Positions 48,720-57,195 of a stretch of 64,000 nt of DNA are shown here, one piece after another. The stretch's first letter is position 1. Each line of letters begins with the position of its first letter. Origin of the DNA: Paenibacillus lupini (GTDB taxonomy: Bacteria > Bacillota > Bacilli > Paenibacillales > Paenibacillaceae); assembly GCF_011761355.1 (NCBI RefSeq), contig NZ_JAASRW010000007.1:186001-250000 (forward strand), in the 5' to 3' direction. A model generated the notes under the pieces. That model was not told the origin of the DNA. It was given only the letters and a program-made list of their open reading frames with translations, and did not search any database. A program made the translations under genes and the position numbers.

Positions 48720-49523
48720 TTACAGCTTATAAAATTCTCGCGTATTATGTAACAGCTGCTCACGGACAATTTGTTCCGGAAGCTGTTTGATTGCTGCAAT
48801 CTGAGCACATACATCATGAACAAATTCTGGCGTTGTAGCTCTTCCTTCATAAGGACCTTCGAACGGCCAAGGGCCATCTGTCTCCACCATCATTTGTTCT
48901 AACGGATAACGCTCTACCAGCTCTCTAATCTCATCCTCATACGCGACATCAGGTGTAATGGAGATATAATAACCGGAACGAATCATCCGCTCAACCGTTG
49001 CCGTATCTCCCTTAAACCAATGGAAATGGACCCGCTTCACCTGATGACGTTCCATGATGTCACAAGCTTTTGCTCCATCCTCATATACCGCATGCAAAAC
49101 AATTGGCCGATCCAGCTCAGCCGCAAGTGCCGCAAAGCGATCCAGCAATACCAGATAAGGCTCTTCGTCGAAAGCCACTTCATCTGCTTCAGCAGTAGTA
49201 CGGGAATAATACGGCAGGCCTACTTCACCGATTGCAAAAGATTCTCCTTCAGCATGCATCTCCCGAATCCAGGCAACCAGCTTATGCACTTCATCTTCTG
49301 ATAGAATGGGCTGCTCTGGGTGAAAACCATACGCAGGATGTACCTTGCCGGGAAATTGCTTCGCAAGCCTTTCGTTCTCCTTACATGAGGTCAAATTCAT
49401 CGACACCGCAATGACAGCTTCAATCCCCGCTTCAAATGCCCGTTGTAACATCGGAGCCCTGTCCACTTCTTCGTAGTGATCAAGATGAATATGGGCATCT
49501 ATCGCCCGATAATGATTCCTCAT
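48720..49523 (-). CDS. TatD-family metal-dependent hydrolase, last gene of the thi operon
   Basis: The 267-residue protein belongs to the TatD branch of the amidohydrolase superfamily. Metal ligands are visible: DAHIHLDHY, the Glu in AIGEVGLPYYS, His in PIVLHAVYEDG, His in KRVHFHWFKGD and Asp in MVETDGPWPFEG. Its start overlaps the end of the ABC ATPase gene by 4 nt, so it is translated with the thiamine-precursor transporter under TPP riboswitch control. TatD proteins are usually called nucleases. The context instead suggests hydrolysis of an imported pyrimidine such as a formyl-aminopyrimidine. That is inference only. Confidence 0.85.
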   Translation of the reverse strand: MRNHYRAIDAHIHLDHYEEVDRAPMLQRAFEAGIEAVIAVSMNLTSCKENERLAKQFPGKVHPAYGFHPEQPILSEDEVHKLVAWIREMHAEGESFAIGEVGLPYYSRTTAEADEVAFDEEPYLVLLDRFAALAAELDRPIVLHAVYEDGAKACDIMERHQVKRVHFHWFKGDTATVERMIRSGYYISITPDVAYEDEIRELVERYPLEQMMVETDGPWPFEGPYEGRATTPEFVHDVCAQIAAIKQLPEQIVREQLLHNTREFYKL

Positions 49524-50290
49524 TTCACTACCGCCTCCCCCTGATGTAGCAGCTCCTGAATCCGCTCCTTCAGCTCATTAAACTGCGGTTCTTTCCATAG
49601 CTGCGCCGGTCGTGGTCTGGCAAAAGGAACTTTTATTTCTTCTACAATCGTTGCTGGTGCAGCAGACAATACTAGAATACGATCCGATAACAACAGGGCT
49701 TCTTCAATGCTATGTGTCACGAATAGAACCGATCTTCTGTTCTCCTCCCACATCGCCATCAGCCACTGCTGCATCTGCTGTCTGGTCAGGGCATCCAGCG
49801 CGCCAAACGGCTCATCGAGCAGCATCAGAGGCTGTGGAGAGAGCAGAGCCCGCAGAAAAGATACACGCTGCTGCATGCCTCCAGACAATACATGCGGGTA
49901 AGCATCCGTATACTCCTGCAGGCCAATACGCTCCAGCCACTCCCGTGCCATTTTGACTGATTGCTTCTTCTCTATACCAGCAACTTGAACAGCAAGCTCA
50001 ATATTGGCACTTACCGATCGCCAAGGCATTAAGGATGCTTGCTGTGGCATATACGAGATATGCCCGCGGCTGCCTGTCGTCTCTTTGCCACCGATCCATA
50101 CTTCACCGGCTGTAGGCTTCTCAAGACCGCCAATCAATTGGAACAGTGTTGTCTTTCCACTGCCGGAAGGGCCAATAAGGGAGACGAACTCATTCTCTCC
50201 AACCGTTAAAGATATTCCATCCAATACGGTTTTCTTACCAGAATCAAATGCCTTTCGAATCCCCTTCAGCTCCAAAGCTGGAATTGTCAT
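49520..50290 (-). CDS. thiZ: ThiZ-like ABC transporter ATP-binding protein
   Basis: This is the energising subunit of a thiamine-precursor importer of the ThiXYZ type. The start is ATG 50290 (MTIPALELKGIRKAFDSG), with GAGG upstream, giving 256 residues. Walker A is GPSGSGKTTLF, the signature is HVLSGGMQQRVSFLRAL, and Walker B is PLMLLDEPFGALDAL. It overlaps the permease gene by 4 nt and the TatD-like gene by 4 nt. The TPP riboswitch upstream fixes the substrate class; related nitrate/taurine-type ATPases look similar. Confidence 0.85.
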   Translation of the reverse strand: MTIPALELKGIRKAFDSGKKTVLDGISLTVGENEFVSLIGPSGSGKTTLFQLIGGLEKPTAGEVWIGGKETTGSRGHISYMPQQASLMPWRSVSANIELAVQVAGIEKKQSVKMAREWLERIGLQEYTDAYPHVLSGGMQQRVSFLRALLSPQPLMLLDEPFGALDALTRQQMQQWLMAMWEENRRSVLFVTHSIEEALLLSDRILVLSAAPATIVEEIKVPFARPRPAQLWKEPQFNELKERIQELLHQGEAVVK

Positions 50291-51069
50291 CCCTTCCTCT
50301 CTCCTTTCACCGGCCGCCACCTGATAACAAGCTTCTCCACCGCAGCCACAGCACCATATAGAACAAGACTGAGCAGCACGATCAGCAATACTGCAGCAAA
50401 TACTCTTGCCGGCTCATAGCCTTTTGAGGATAGGATCATATAATGACCAAGTCCTTTATCTGCCCCAAGCCATTCGGCTACAATAGCGCTAAGAACAGCA
50501 TACGACGCAGCGATTTTGAGTCCGGAAAATAAATGAGTAACCGCATTTGGCAGCTCTAACCGCAGGAATACTGTCCAATTACCCGCTCCTATCATACGCA
50601 AATAATTACGCAGCCCAAGATCCGTATCCTTAAAGCCGTTCAGCATAGCAACGGAGACAGGGAAGAAACAGACAATCCAGACCAGAATAAGCTTTGGCAG
50701 CACACCGTAACCAAGCCAGATTGTCAGAATCGGGCCGATCGCAATGACCGGCACATTCTGTGATACAACTAGCAGAGGATAAACGGCTCTTCGTACGAAC
50801 GGAATAAGATGTAGGACAGCAGCAAGTATAAAGCCGGCCAGCGCACCGCCGGCAAATCCAATCAAAGCAAGCTGTACGGTTGCCGAAGCGTTATCTATTA
50901 GACGCGGCCAGCTGTCTATTATTTCTTTCCATATCGATAGTGGTGAAGGCAGCTGCCATTCCGGCACAAGTCCACCATTCACTGATAATTGCCAAACTGC
51001 AAGCAGGATGATGACTAATGCAGCAGAAGGCCAAATCGCTTTCAAGCTGCTCCAGCCTTTATTGCCCAT
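50287..51069 (-). CDS. thiX: ThiX-like ABC transporter permease
   Basis: The 260-residue protein has six or so membrane segments and the EAA-type cytoplasmic loop AASYAVLSAIVAEWLGADKG. It is of the SsuC/TauC/ThiX permease family. Its start overlaps the small thiamine-binding gene by 11 nt. It partners the ATPase and the binding lipoprotein of this operon to import a thiamine pyrimidine precursor. Confidence 0.85.
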   Translation of the reverse strand: MGNKGWSSLKAIWPSAALVIILLAVWQLSVNGGLVPEWQLPSPLSIWKEIIDSWPRLIDNASATVQLALIGFAGGALAGFILAAVLHLIPFVRRAVYPLLVVSQNVPVIAIGPILTIWLGYGVLPKLILVWIVCFFPVSVAMLNGFKDTDLGLRNYLRMIGAGNWTVFLRLELPNAVTHLFSGLKIAASYAVLSAIVAEWLGADKGLGHYMILSSKGYEPARVFAAVLLIVLLSLVLYGAVAAVEKLVIRWRPVKGERKG

Positions 51070-51361
51070 CTGGATATTTCTCCAACAATCTTCCCATGGA
51101 AGCCCCGTTTGCCGGGTTGAAATAAATTTTCACCTGCGAGATTACCGAAGGGCAGCCCATCTCTGTCATTGCTTCATTCATCTTTTCTACAACCTGAAGC
51201 AAATTTGACAGTTCCCCTTCCATCGTCGTCTCTAGTGGTGCAACGCGATAGGGAACGCCGGAAGCTTTAATAATTTCAATTGCACGATCAACAAAAGGAA
51301 TGACACTTTCCCCGTTAGGTGTAGTTGGTAAGATTTGAATGCTTACAAGCGCATTAGCCAT
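51059..51361 (-). CDS. Thiamine-binding protein (YkoF/MTH1187-like)
   Basis: The 100-residue protein resembles the MTH1187/YkoF family of small ferredoxin-fold proteins, some of which bind thiamine. It starts MANALVSIQILPTTPNGESV and includes VPYRVAPLETTMEGEL. No signal peptide is present, so it should be cytoplasmic. It lies between the binding-protein and permease genes of the riboswitch-controlled operon, supporting a role in sensing or buffering thiamine or its precursor. The specific ligand here is unproven. Confidence 0.78.
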   Translation of the reverse strand: MANALVSIQILPTTPNGESVIPFVDRAIEIIKASGVPYRVAPLETTMEGELSNLLQVVEKMNEAMTEMGCPSVISQVKIYFNPANGASMGRLLEKYPDGQ

Positions 51362-51411
51362 GAATAGCTCCCCTTTTCCCTATTATCGTCCTGATTTCTC
51401 CTGCACTAACC

Positions 51412-52449
51412 TTAAGCCTTCGGCAAAAAGTCGTTCGTGAATGCTTTATCTGCATCAAGCTCCTGCTCGAGCAGCTTATGGTCGAACATCCATTGTGAGT
51501 AATTAACCCATACTTCCTTCTTCTGAATTCCCCATTGCGATGCATCATCCGTATATTTCGGGCTCAGCCACTTCTGGCTGGCACGAACTAAGTCTGCGTT
51601 CAAATCCGGCTCTGCTTTAATGAGAACTTCAGCAGCATCTTCAGGATGATCAATAGCATATTGATAACCTTGAGCAGCACCTGCAACAAATGCTTTTACA
51701 ATTTCCGGTTTCTCTGCAATCATCTTCTCGCTTGTCTCAAGCAATGGTGTATAGTAATCCAGCTTGTCACTGTAATCGGTCAAATAAACCATGTTCAGCT
51801 TCTCGCCGCGAAGTTCTGCCTCCACGCCTGTCCAAGCATAATAAATCCATGCGAAATCAATATCCCGCTTCACCGCCGTGAAGAAATCAGTATCGCCAAT
51901 GCTTAACATCTTAACCTTGGACACATCCGCATTCTCTTCCTGCATAAGCGAGCCAATAACGGCTTCTTCTACCGGTGCTCCCCAGCCGCCGTACGTTTTA
52001 CCTTCGAACTTCTTCGGCGAGTCGATGCCCTTCGCTTGCGGCGAAGCAAAGCCGGATGTATTATGCTGGATAACCGCTGCAACCGATACAAGCGGCAGCC
52101 CGGCAATCCGCGCCATCGTTAACGATTCCTGATAGCCGACGCCAAATTCCGCTCCACCTGCTGCGACCATTTTATCCGCACCATCTTGGCCTGGTTGAAT
52201 GATCTCAACATCAAGTCCTTGTTCTTTGAAATAACCCTTATCCCGTGCTACATAGAGGCCAGTATGATTCGTGTTAGGTGTCCAATCCAGAACGACCTTC
52301 ACTTTCGTCAATGGCTGCTCACTTGCTGCCTTATCCGTTTCATTATTGTTCTTGTTGGATCCACAGCCTGCCAGCATAATAACAACAGCCAGCATGGAAG
52401 ATAAGGCAACGATCCCCCTCGACTTTTTACTGCGATTACTTGTTTCCAT
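51412..52449 (-). CDS. thiY: ThiY-like thiamine-precursor-binding lipoprotein
   Basis: This is an NMT1/THI5-type solute-binding protein for a pyrimidine precursor such as formyl-aminopyrimidine. The start is ATG 52449 (METSNRSKKSRG), with GAGGGAG upstream, giving 345 residues. The signal peptide ends in the lipobox LAGC, so it should be a membrane-anchored lipoprotein. The family motif VVLDWTPNTNHTGLYVARDKG is clear. It is the first gene after the TPP riboswitch and its terminator. Confidence 0.9.
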   Translation of the reverse strand: METSNRSKKSRGIVALSSMLAVVIMLAGCGSNKNNNETDKAASEQPLTKVKVVLDWTPNTNHTGLYVARDKGYFKEQGLDVEIIQPGQDGADKMVAAGGAEFGVGYQESLTMARIAGLPLVSVAAVIQHNTSGFASPQAKGIDSPKKFEGKTYGGWGAPVEEAVIGSLMQEENADVSKVKMLSIGDTDFFTAVKRDIDFAWIYYAWTGVEAELRGEKLNMVYLTDYSDKLDYYTPLLETSEKMIAEKPEIVKAFVAGAAQGYQYAIDHPEDAAEVLIKAEPDLNADLVRASQKWLSPKYTDDASQWGIQKKEVWVNYSQWMFDHKLLEQELDADKAFTNDFLPKA

Positions 52450-52511
52450 CTTGCTCTCCCTCTCTCTTGTTTGCTTTGACGTTTGCAATGGCCTGACCAC
52501 TCTCTGAACAA

Positions 52512-52540
52512 TAAAAAAAAGTCCCCCGAATCCGGAGGAC
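52512..52540 (-). terminator. Riboswitch-controlled terminator before thiY
   Basis: On the minus strand GTCCTCCGGATTCGGGGGAC forms a hairpin followed by eight T. It lies between the TPP aptamer and thiY, so the riboswitch probably acts by transcription termination. Confidence 0.85.
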
Positions 52541-52607
52541 ATACATTTCGTCAGCTTTATTACAGGTTTGCTCCATTCCACTTGCAATGGAAAACAGTCC
52601 TATATGA

Positions 52608-52705
52608 CAAATTCCTACGCTGGCATTATCCAGATCAGGTATAAGGGTCGGAATTTTCGTCGGAATTCCCTCTCAGCAAGCCTCAACCAGCTCCCCGGAG
52701 CTATT
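52608..52705 (-). promoter_or_regulatory. TPP (THI-box) riboswitch
   Basis: On the minus strand the conserved TPP aptamer segments are present in order: GGGGAGCTGG, then GCTGAGAGGG, then CCTGATCTGGATAATGCCAG followed by CGTAGGAA. A terminator and thiY follow. When thiamine pyrophosphate is bound the operon should be off. Confidence 0.95.
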
Positions 52706-52725
52706 CAATTACGTCAGTAAATCTC

Positions 52726-52731
52726 ATTATA
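52726..52731 (-). promoter_or_regulatory. -10 box of the thi operon promoter
   Basis: A perfect TATAAT lies about 20 nt upstream of the TPP aptamer on the minus strand. The -35 region (CTGGCT at 17 nt) is poor. Confidence 0.45.
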
Positions 52732-52875
52732 CCCCTTCTCCCCGAAAAAGCCAGCTTCGATTTAGACAAAAGCCGCTTTTACAGCTAGTAGGTTGTTGTC
52801 CTTATAACCATTAGATTGTAATGAATAGAATATAGTCGAGTGCATATCCGCTATTAGCGAGAGGATTGAACCGGG

Positions 52876-54189
52876 GTGAAAAGACGACATAAGTCTAATA
52901 AAAAGCTAAAACGCACGAATAAAGCGAAGCCCAGGAAACGGAAAACAAATGGTCGGTCAAAAGCAGCAAGCCGACGTTCAGCTAAGCGGCAAGCAAGCAG
53001 GAAATCTCGGCGTTCACGCCGCTCTAATCGCAAAGTCCCAGCAAAGAACCTGCCAATAACACCTGCTGTTGAACCTCCGCTCCGAGAACCTGGTGTGAAT
53101 ATCGTAGGGTTCATTCATGCTGAGATGGGAATCGGTGAATCCTCCCGGCTTGCAGCAAAAGCGGTGGACACAGCCTCAATTCCGTTTGGCGTCATTAATT
53201 TCCCACTAGCGGTTGCTTCAAGAATGTCCGACTACAGCTGGTCGCATAAGCTGCTGGAGAAAGCCCGCTATAATACGAATATATTCCATATGAATGCCGA
53301 CTTCATGCGTCCAGCCTTTGAGCATTTTGGCGACGAATTATTCAGAAATCGATATAACATCGGCTATTGGCACTGGGAGCTTCCAGAGTTTCCGGATGAA
53401 CATATGGAAGGGTTCAATCATGTCAATGAGGTATGGGTTTGCAGCAAGTTCGTTGCAACCTCAATTTCCAAACGGTCGAGTGTACCCGTCATTACGATTC
53501 CTCATTGTATCCAGGTGCAAGTAGCGCCGCATGTTAATCGTTCCACCTTTGGTCTGCCGGAGAACCGTTTCCTGTTTCTCATGATGTACGATGTACAAAG
53601 CTCAACGCTCCGTAAAAATCCCGAGGCTGTCATTGAAGCTTTTAAACTGGCCTTTGAGAAGAACGATTCGCGGGTCGGCCTTGTGCTAAAAGTAAATAAC
53701 GCGGATTTCCGGCCAAACGAGCTTGTCGAGCTGAGGAAATCACTCGCGGAACGAAGCAATATGTATTTGATCGACAAAGGGTTGTCGAGGTATGAGGTCA
53801 ATGCGTTGCTGCAATGCACCGACTGTTACGTCTCCCTGCATCGAGCCGAAGGCTTTGGCCTTGGCCTCGCTGAAGCTATGTATTTAGGTAAACCGGTTAT
53901 TGCAACAAACTGGTCAGGAAATACGGAATTTATGAACTCCAATAATTCCTGTCCTGTCTCCTTCCAGCTCACCAATATCGGTCAGGACTGGGGACCATAC
54001 AAAAGCCATCAAATCTGGGCAGAACCTAATATTCGGCATGCAGCGGATTATATGCAGCGGCTTGTTACCGATACACGCTGGCGCGAGAGCATTGCAGCAA
54101 GCGGAATGCGGACGATCCATAATGAATTTTCGCCGGCGGTTATCGGACAAAGAATTAAAAACAGGCTCAAAGAGCTGCATTTAATCTGA
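52876..54189 (+). CDS. GT4-type glycosyltransferase with long Lys/Arg/Ser N-terminal tail
   Basis: Residues 1-53 contain 28 Lys or Arg and many Ser. The catalytic part begins near residue 73 (VNIVGFIHAEMGIGESSRLA) and follows the GT-B glycosyltransferase pattern, with a C-terminal nucleotide-sugar region (RAEGFGLGLAEAMYLGKPVI, then ATNWSGNTEFM). The length is 437. The start is GTG 52876, with a weak AGAGG site. It is the first gene of the glycosylation locus and convergent with the GDP-sugar genes. The tail is atypical for the family and resembles those of two neighbours. I infer a role in spore-surface glycan assembly. Confidence 0.78.
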   Translation: MKRRHKSNKKLKRTNKAKPRKRKTNGRSKAASRRSAKRQASRKSRRSRRSNRKVPAKNLPITPAVEPPLREPGVNIVGFIHAEMGIGESSRLAAKAVDTASIPFGVINFPLAVASRMSDYSWSHKLLEKARYNTNIFHMNADFMRPAFEHFGDELFRNRYNIGYWHWELPEFPDEHMEGFNHVNEVWVCSKFVATSISKRSSVPVITIPHCIQVQVAPHVNRSTFGLPENRFLFLMMYDVQSSTLRKNPEAVIEAFKLAFEKNDSRVGLVLKVNNADFRPNELVELRKSLAERSNMYLIDKGLSRYEVNALLQCTDCYVSLHRAEGFGLGLAEAMYLGKPVIATNWSGNTEFMNSNNSCPVSFQLTNIGQDWGPYKSHQIWAEPNIRHAADYMQRLVTDTRWRESIAASGMRTIHNEFSPAVIGQRIKNRLKELHLI

Positions 54190-54196
54190 CGCAAAA

Positions 54197-54247
54197 CGAG
54201 GCTTAGGCCCGGTCGCGGCATTACGCCTCATACTGGGACTAAGCCTC
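54197..54247. terminator. Bidirectional terminator between convergent genes
   Basis: GAGGCTTAG pairs with CTAAGCCTC, with more pairs inside (CCC/GGG). AT-rich sequence follows on the plus strand and a short T run on the minus strand. Confidence 0.65.
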
Positions 54248-54249
54248 TA

Positions 54250-55203
54250 TTAAGCCAGTTCTGTCCGCCAATAACGCAATAAGTCCTCCAGCGACTGCTC
54301 GAAAGAAATTTCAGGCTTCCATCCGGTTTGCTTGTGAAACTTGGAGTAGTCGCCAACCAACACCTTTACATCAGATGGTCTAAGTCTGGATTTGTCTTCT
54401 TCAATCGTAATTGTCGCTGTACTATACCCAAGCAGCGTCTGCAGCACTTCACGAATCTCATGGCATTGACCAGATGCGATATTATAAATTTCTCCGGCCT
54501 CACAGTATTGAAGCGCCATACGATAGGCTCTGACCACATCTCTGACATCAGTGAAATCCCGCTGAGCATCCAAATTACCCACATAGAGAACAGGCGGCTT
54601 TAAACCCATCTCGATTTCTACAATCTGCTTAGCAAAATTAGAAGTTACGAACTGCTCCCCTCTTCTTGGTCCTGTATGGTTGAAGGTTCGAGTCCGGATA
54701 ATATGCTGGCCGAAGGTTTTGTAATATTGATAGCCCAAATAGTTTTGAGCAATTTTGCTCACCGCATAAGGGCTTATGGGACGCAGCGGATTTGTCTCCT
54801 TAACCGGTACTTCATCCTCTTCTACCTGCCCGTACTCTTCACTCGAGCAGGCAATCAGCACTTTCGAGGATAAACCCAGCTTTCTAACCGCTTCCAGCAG
54901 ATGAATCTGTCCTAATATATTATTGATCATCGTCTCTGCCGGAGAGTCCCAGGATACAGGTACAAAGCTTTGAGCGGCTAAATGATAGATCAAATCCGGC
55001 CGAACCTCTATCATCATCTGTTCTACCGCCTGCGGATCTCTTAACTCGCACTCATACAGGTGTATATCCGGCAGCAGATGGCGAATATGTTGCAGCGTAC
55101 TATGATTCCGTATCGTACCCGCCACTTCAATCTGCTGCTCAAGCAGATGTTCTGCAAGATGACTTCCTACAAAGCCGTTTATTCCTGTAATAAGTGCTTT
55201 CAT
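54250..55203 (-). CDS. GDP-sugar SDR enzyme (GDP-mannose 4,6-dehydratase / Rmd-like reductase)
   Basis: The 317-residue extended short-chain dehydrogenase has the cofactor motif ITGINGFVGSHLAEHL, catalytic Ser/Glu in ACSSEEYGQV and the YxxxK pair in ISPYAVSKIAQNYLG. The segment RTFNHTGPRRGEQFVTSNFA resembles both Gmd and Rmd. It overlaps the mannose-1-phosphate guanylyltransferase gene by 4 nt, so its substrate is probably GDP-mannose or GDP-4-keto-6-deoxymannose. That would yield GDP-rhamnose or a related deoxy-sugar. Only one such enzyme is present here, so whether it is dehydratase, reductase or both is open. Confidence 0.82.
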   Translation of the reverse strand: MKALITGINGFVGSHLAEHLLEQQIEVAGTIRNHSTLQHIRHLLPDIHLYECELRDPQAVEQMMIEVRPDLIYHLAAQSFVPVSWDSPAETMINNILGQIHLLEAVRKLGLSSKVLIACSSEEYGQVEEDEVPVKETNPLRPISPYAVSKIAQNYLGYQYYKTFGQHIIRTRTFNHTGPRRGEQFVTSNFAKQIVEIEMGLKPPVLYVGNLDAQRDFTDVRDVVRAYRMALQYCEAGEIYNIASGQCHEIREVLQTLLGYSTATITIEEDKSRLRPSDVKVLVGDYSKFHKQTGWKPEISFEQSLEDLLRYWRTELA

Positions 55204-56252
55204 GTTTGCCGGCCTTCTTGATCCGTATCGAGGGCAGCAATGGCATTCTTAACACTTTGTTCATCTGATTTGCGGCAAATAAGCAAGCCTTCCGCTGTTG
55301 ATACAATAATTAAATCCTCTACGCCAATCGTGACAATTCGCTGCTGCTCTGTATAGATAATACTGTTGCGGGTGGCGAATGGATAAATCTGACCAAGCAT
55401 CAAATTTCCGTCTCCATCTGTGCTAAAGATTCGTTCCAATGATGTCCATGTGCCAACATCATCCCAAATGAATTCAATCGGAATCGTATACAAACGATCC
55501 AGCTTTTCTACCAAGGCATAATCAATAGAGAGCTTCGGCAGCTTAGAATAAGATAATCGGAATTCCTCTTCCTTAAGATCAAAGATAGACCACATCTGCG
55601 GTTGAAACTTCATCATATAGGAAGCGATTGTTGAAGGCTTCCATATAAATATACCGCTGTTCCAATACATATTTGGCAGCTCGATTAGTTTCTCTGCTTT
55701 TTCTTTCGTTGGTTTCTCAATAAAAGCTTTTACTGCTTTCACGCGTTCCCCATATTTACTGGAATATTCATCGCTTTCTATCGTTTCAATATAGCCATAC
55801 CCTGTTTCCGCGCGTGTTGGGACGATGCCAAGCGTCACTACGACTCCGTCCGTCTTGGCTGCATGTTCCGCTGCCCTCAGTGCTTCCATTAATTCCTCTG
55901 TCTCTGGAATATACTGATCAGATGGAGCTGTTACTAGTACATCATCCCGCTCCAGACGTAAGAAAAAGCTGGCTGTGAGCGCAATACACGGGGCCGTATC
56001 TCGTTGATCCGGTTCTATAATAATACGATTGTCTGCAAGCTCAGGCAGCTGTTCCTTTACGATTGGCAAATAATTCTCACTTACGGCAACATAAACATCC
56101 TCTTCAGGCAAGCAGGTACGGAAGCGCGCATAGGTCTGTTGAAGCATGGTAGCCTCTTCTGAGGCTAATGTTAGAAACTGCTTCGGTTTCGTTACTGTAC
56201 TTCTGGGCCAGAAGCGAGTCCCTTTTCCACCCGCCATTATGACTGCAATCAT
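55200..56252 (-). CDS. manC: Mannose-1-phosphate guanylyltransferase (ManC-like)
   Basis: This enzyme makes GDP-mannose from mannose-1-phosphate and GTP. The 350-residue protein begins MIAVIMAGGKGTRFWPRSTV and carries KPKQFLTLASEEATMLQQTY, IIEPDQRDTAPCIALTA, APSDQYI and GYGYIE. It lacks the C-terminal phosphomannose isomerase domain of bifunctional forms. A CATAGGTTA box, fitting the sigma-K -10 form, lies about 105 nt upstream. It is coupled to the SDR gene, forming a GDP-sugar supply module for the neighbouring glycosyltransferases. Confidence 0.9.
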   Translation of the reverse strand: MIAVIMAGGKGTRFWPRSTVTKPKQFLTLASEEATMLQQTYARFRTCLPEEDVYVAVSENYLPIVKEQLPELADNRIIIEPDQRDTAPCIALTASFFLRLERDDVLVTAPSDQYIPETEELMEALRAAEHAAKTDGVVVTLGIVPTRAETGYGYIETIESDEYSSKYGERVKAVKAFIEKPTKEKAEKLIELPNMYWNSGIFIWKPSTIASYMMKFQPQMWSIFDLKEEEFRLSYSKLPKLSIDYALVEKLDRLYTIPIEFIWDDVGTWTSLERIFSTDGDGNLMLGQIYPFATRNSIIYTEQQRIVTIGVEDLIIVSTAEGLLICRKSDEQSVKNAIAALDTDQEGRQT

Positions 56253-56357
56253 CGTTGTTCACCTCGAAACGGTAAATCTCCTTCTATTGAATATTCTCGC
56301 GTATTCAAGCCGGAGCTCCTTTCATAACCGGTGCCGGATTGGTAAGTTACATATCTA

Positions 56358-56366
56358 TAACCTATG
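56358..56366 (-). promoter_or_regulatory. Sigma-K-like -10 box upstream of manC
   Basis: CATAGGTTA on the minus strand fits CATANNNTA. No clear AC -35 is seen at 16-17 nt, so support is partial. Confidence 0.3.
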
Positions 56367-56551
56367 CTTTAATAGAGTAATCCTAATGGACGAATAGCCA
56401 AACCCTACAGAAATAAGGCATTTGACTCCGCCCAACTATTGGAATGAAAAGCAAATCTCAAAAACGGGCGTTTGTTCACGGCGTATACCGTCTTCTCTAT
56501 GAATCTCTCTACATAAGATGTGGTATATCAATTGAAAGGAGAGGATTAAAT

Positions 56552-57139
56552 ATGGGAGAAACAGGTTTGACAGGTCTTACTGGTCTGACTGGTCTAACAG
56601 GTCTTACTGGCCAAACAGGCCCTACTGGCCCTACTGGCCCTACAGGTGCTACAGGTGCTACAGGTTTGACAGGTCTGACAGGTCCTGCTGGTCCAGGAGC
56701 TGCGGTTTTTGGTACTAACGGTGCAGTAGTTCCACTTGGTCCAATAGGAATTATTGGTACAGTAATTCCACCAGTGGAGGTTGTTGCAACACCAGTTACA
56801 ATCACTTCAGCTGCAGCCAACAAAGTGAAAATTGACGGCGTTGTTGATGTCTTGATTTCGGGTACAATTCTTGCTATTTTGATCAACCCTACGATTACAG
56901 TTGATCTGCTTCGTGATGGTATTGTAGTAGCATCGGTTACAAGCACGACTTTCGCTACTGTAGCATTGGCAACAGCTCTTGACCTCGAGGTAGTGATTCC
57001 GATCACTTACTTCGATACACTTACAGTTGGAGCACATGAATACACGCTTGAAGTAGCAGTTAACTCGTTATCGGTCGCACTCACTGGTGTTCTTGCATCG
57101 GTTGAATACTCCTCGCTTACAGCTTCGATCGGCGTCTAA
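56552..57139 (+). CDS. Collagen-like protein with Gly-X-Thr repeats
   Basis: The start is ATG 56552, with AAAGGAGAGG upstream, giving 195 residues. Sixteen Gly-X-Y triplets begin at residue 2; 14 of them end in Thr, the arrangement that carries O-glycans in BclA-type spore proteins. The remaining 145 residues are hydrophobic and beta-rich (VIPPVEVVATPVTITSAAAN, then YTLEVAVNSLSVALTGVLAS) and may be a trimerising head. It lies between GDP-sugar genes and glycosyltransferases, which makes it the likely acceptor. A CATAAGATG box at 56511-56519 resembles a sporulation -10. The localisation is inferred. Confidence 0.82.
   Translation: MGETGLTGLTGLTGLTGLTGQTGPTGPTGPTGATGATGLTGLTGPAGPGAAVFGTNGAVVPLGPIGIIGTVIPPVEVVATPVTITSAAANKVKIDGVVDVLISGTILAILINPTITVDLLRDGIVVASVTSTTFATVALATALDLEVVIPITYFDTLTVGAHEYTLEVAVNSLSVALTGVLASVEYSSLTASIGV
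56555..56698 (+). repeat. Gly-X-Thr coding repeat (9-bp units)
   Basis: Sixteen tandem 9-bp units encode GET, five GLT, GQT, three GPT, two GAT, two GLT, GPA and GPG. Similar units make the tract prone to length change. Confidence 0.9.
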
Positions 57140-57147
57140 CTAACCCA

Positions 57148-57182
57148 AACAGCCTTACCCTTGCAAAAGGGAAGGCTGTTCC
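57148..57182. terminator. Hairpin between convergent genes, likely terminator
   Basis: AACAGCCTTACCCTT pairs with AAGGGAAGGCTGTT (one bulge). T runs are short on both sides. Confidence 0.55.
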
Positions 57183-57195
57183 TCCTACATATCTG

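Noticed and set aside
56440..56520. A possible further copy of the A/B inverted-repeat element upstream of the Gly-X-Thr gene
   Set aside because: Only ACCGTCTTCTCTATGAAT is similar. The left arm is missing and the spacing to CATAAGATG is 5 nt rather than 8, so it was not counted as a copy.
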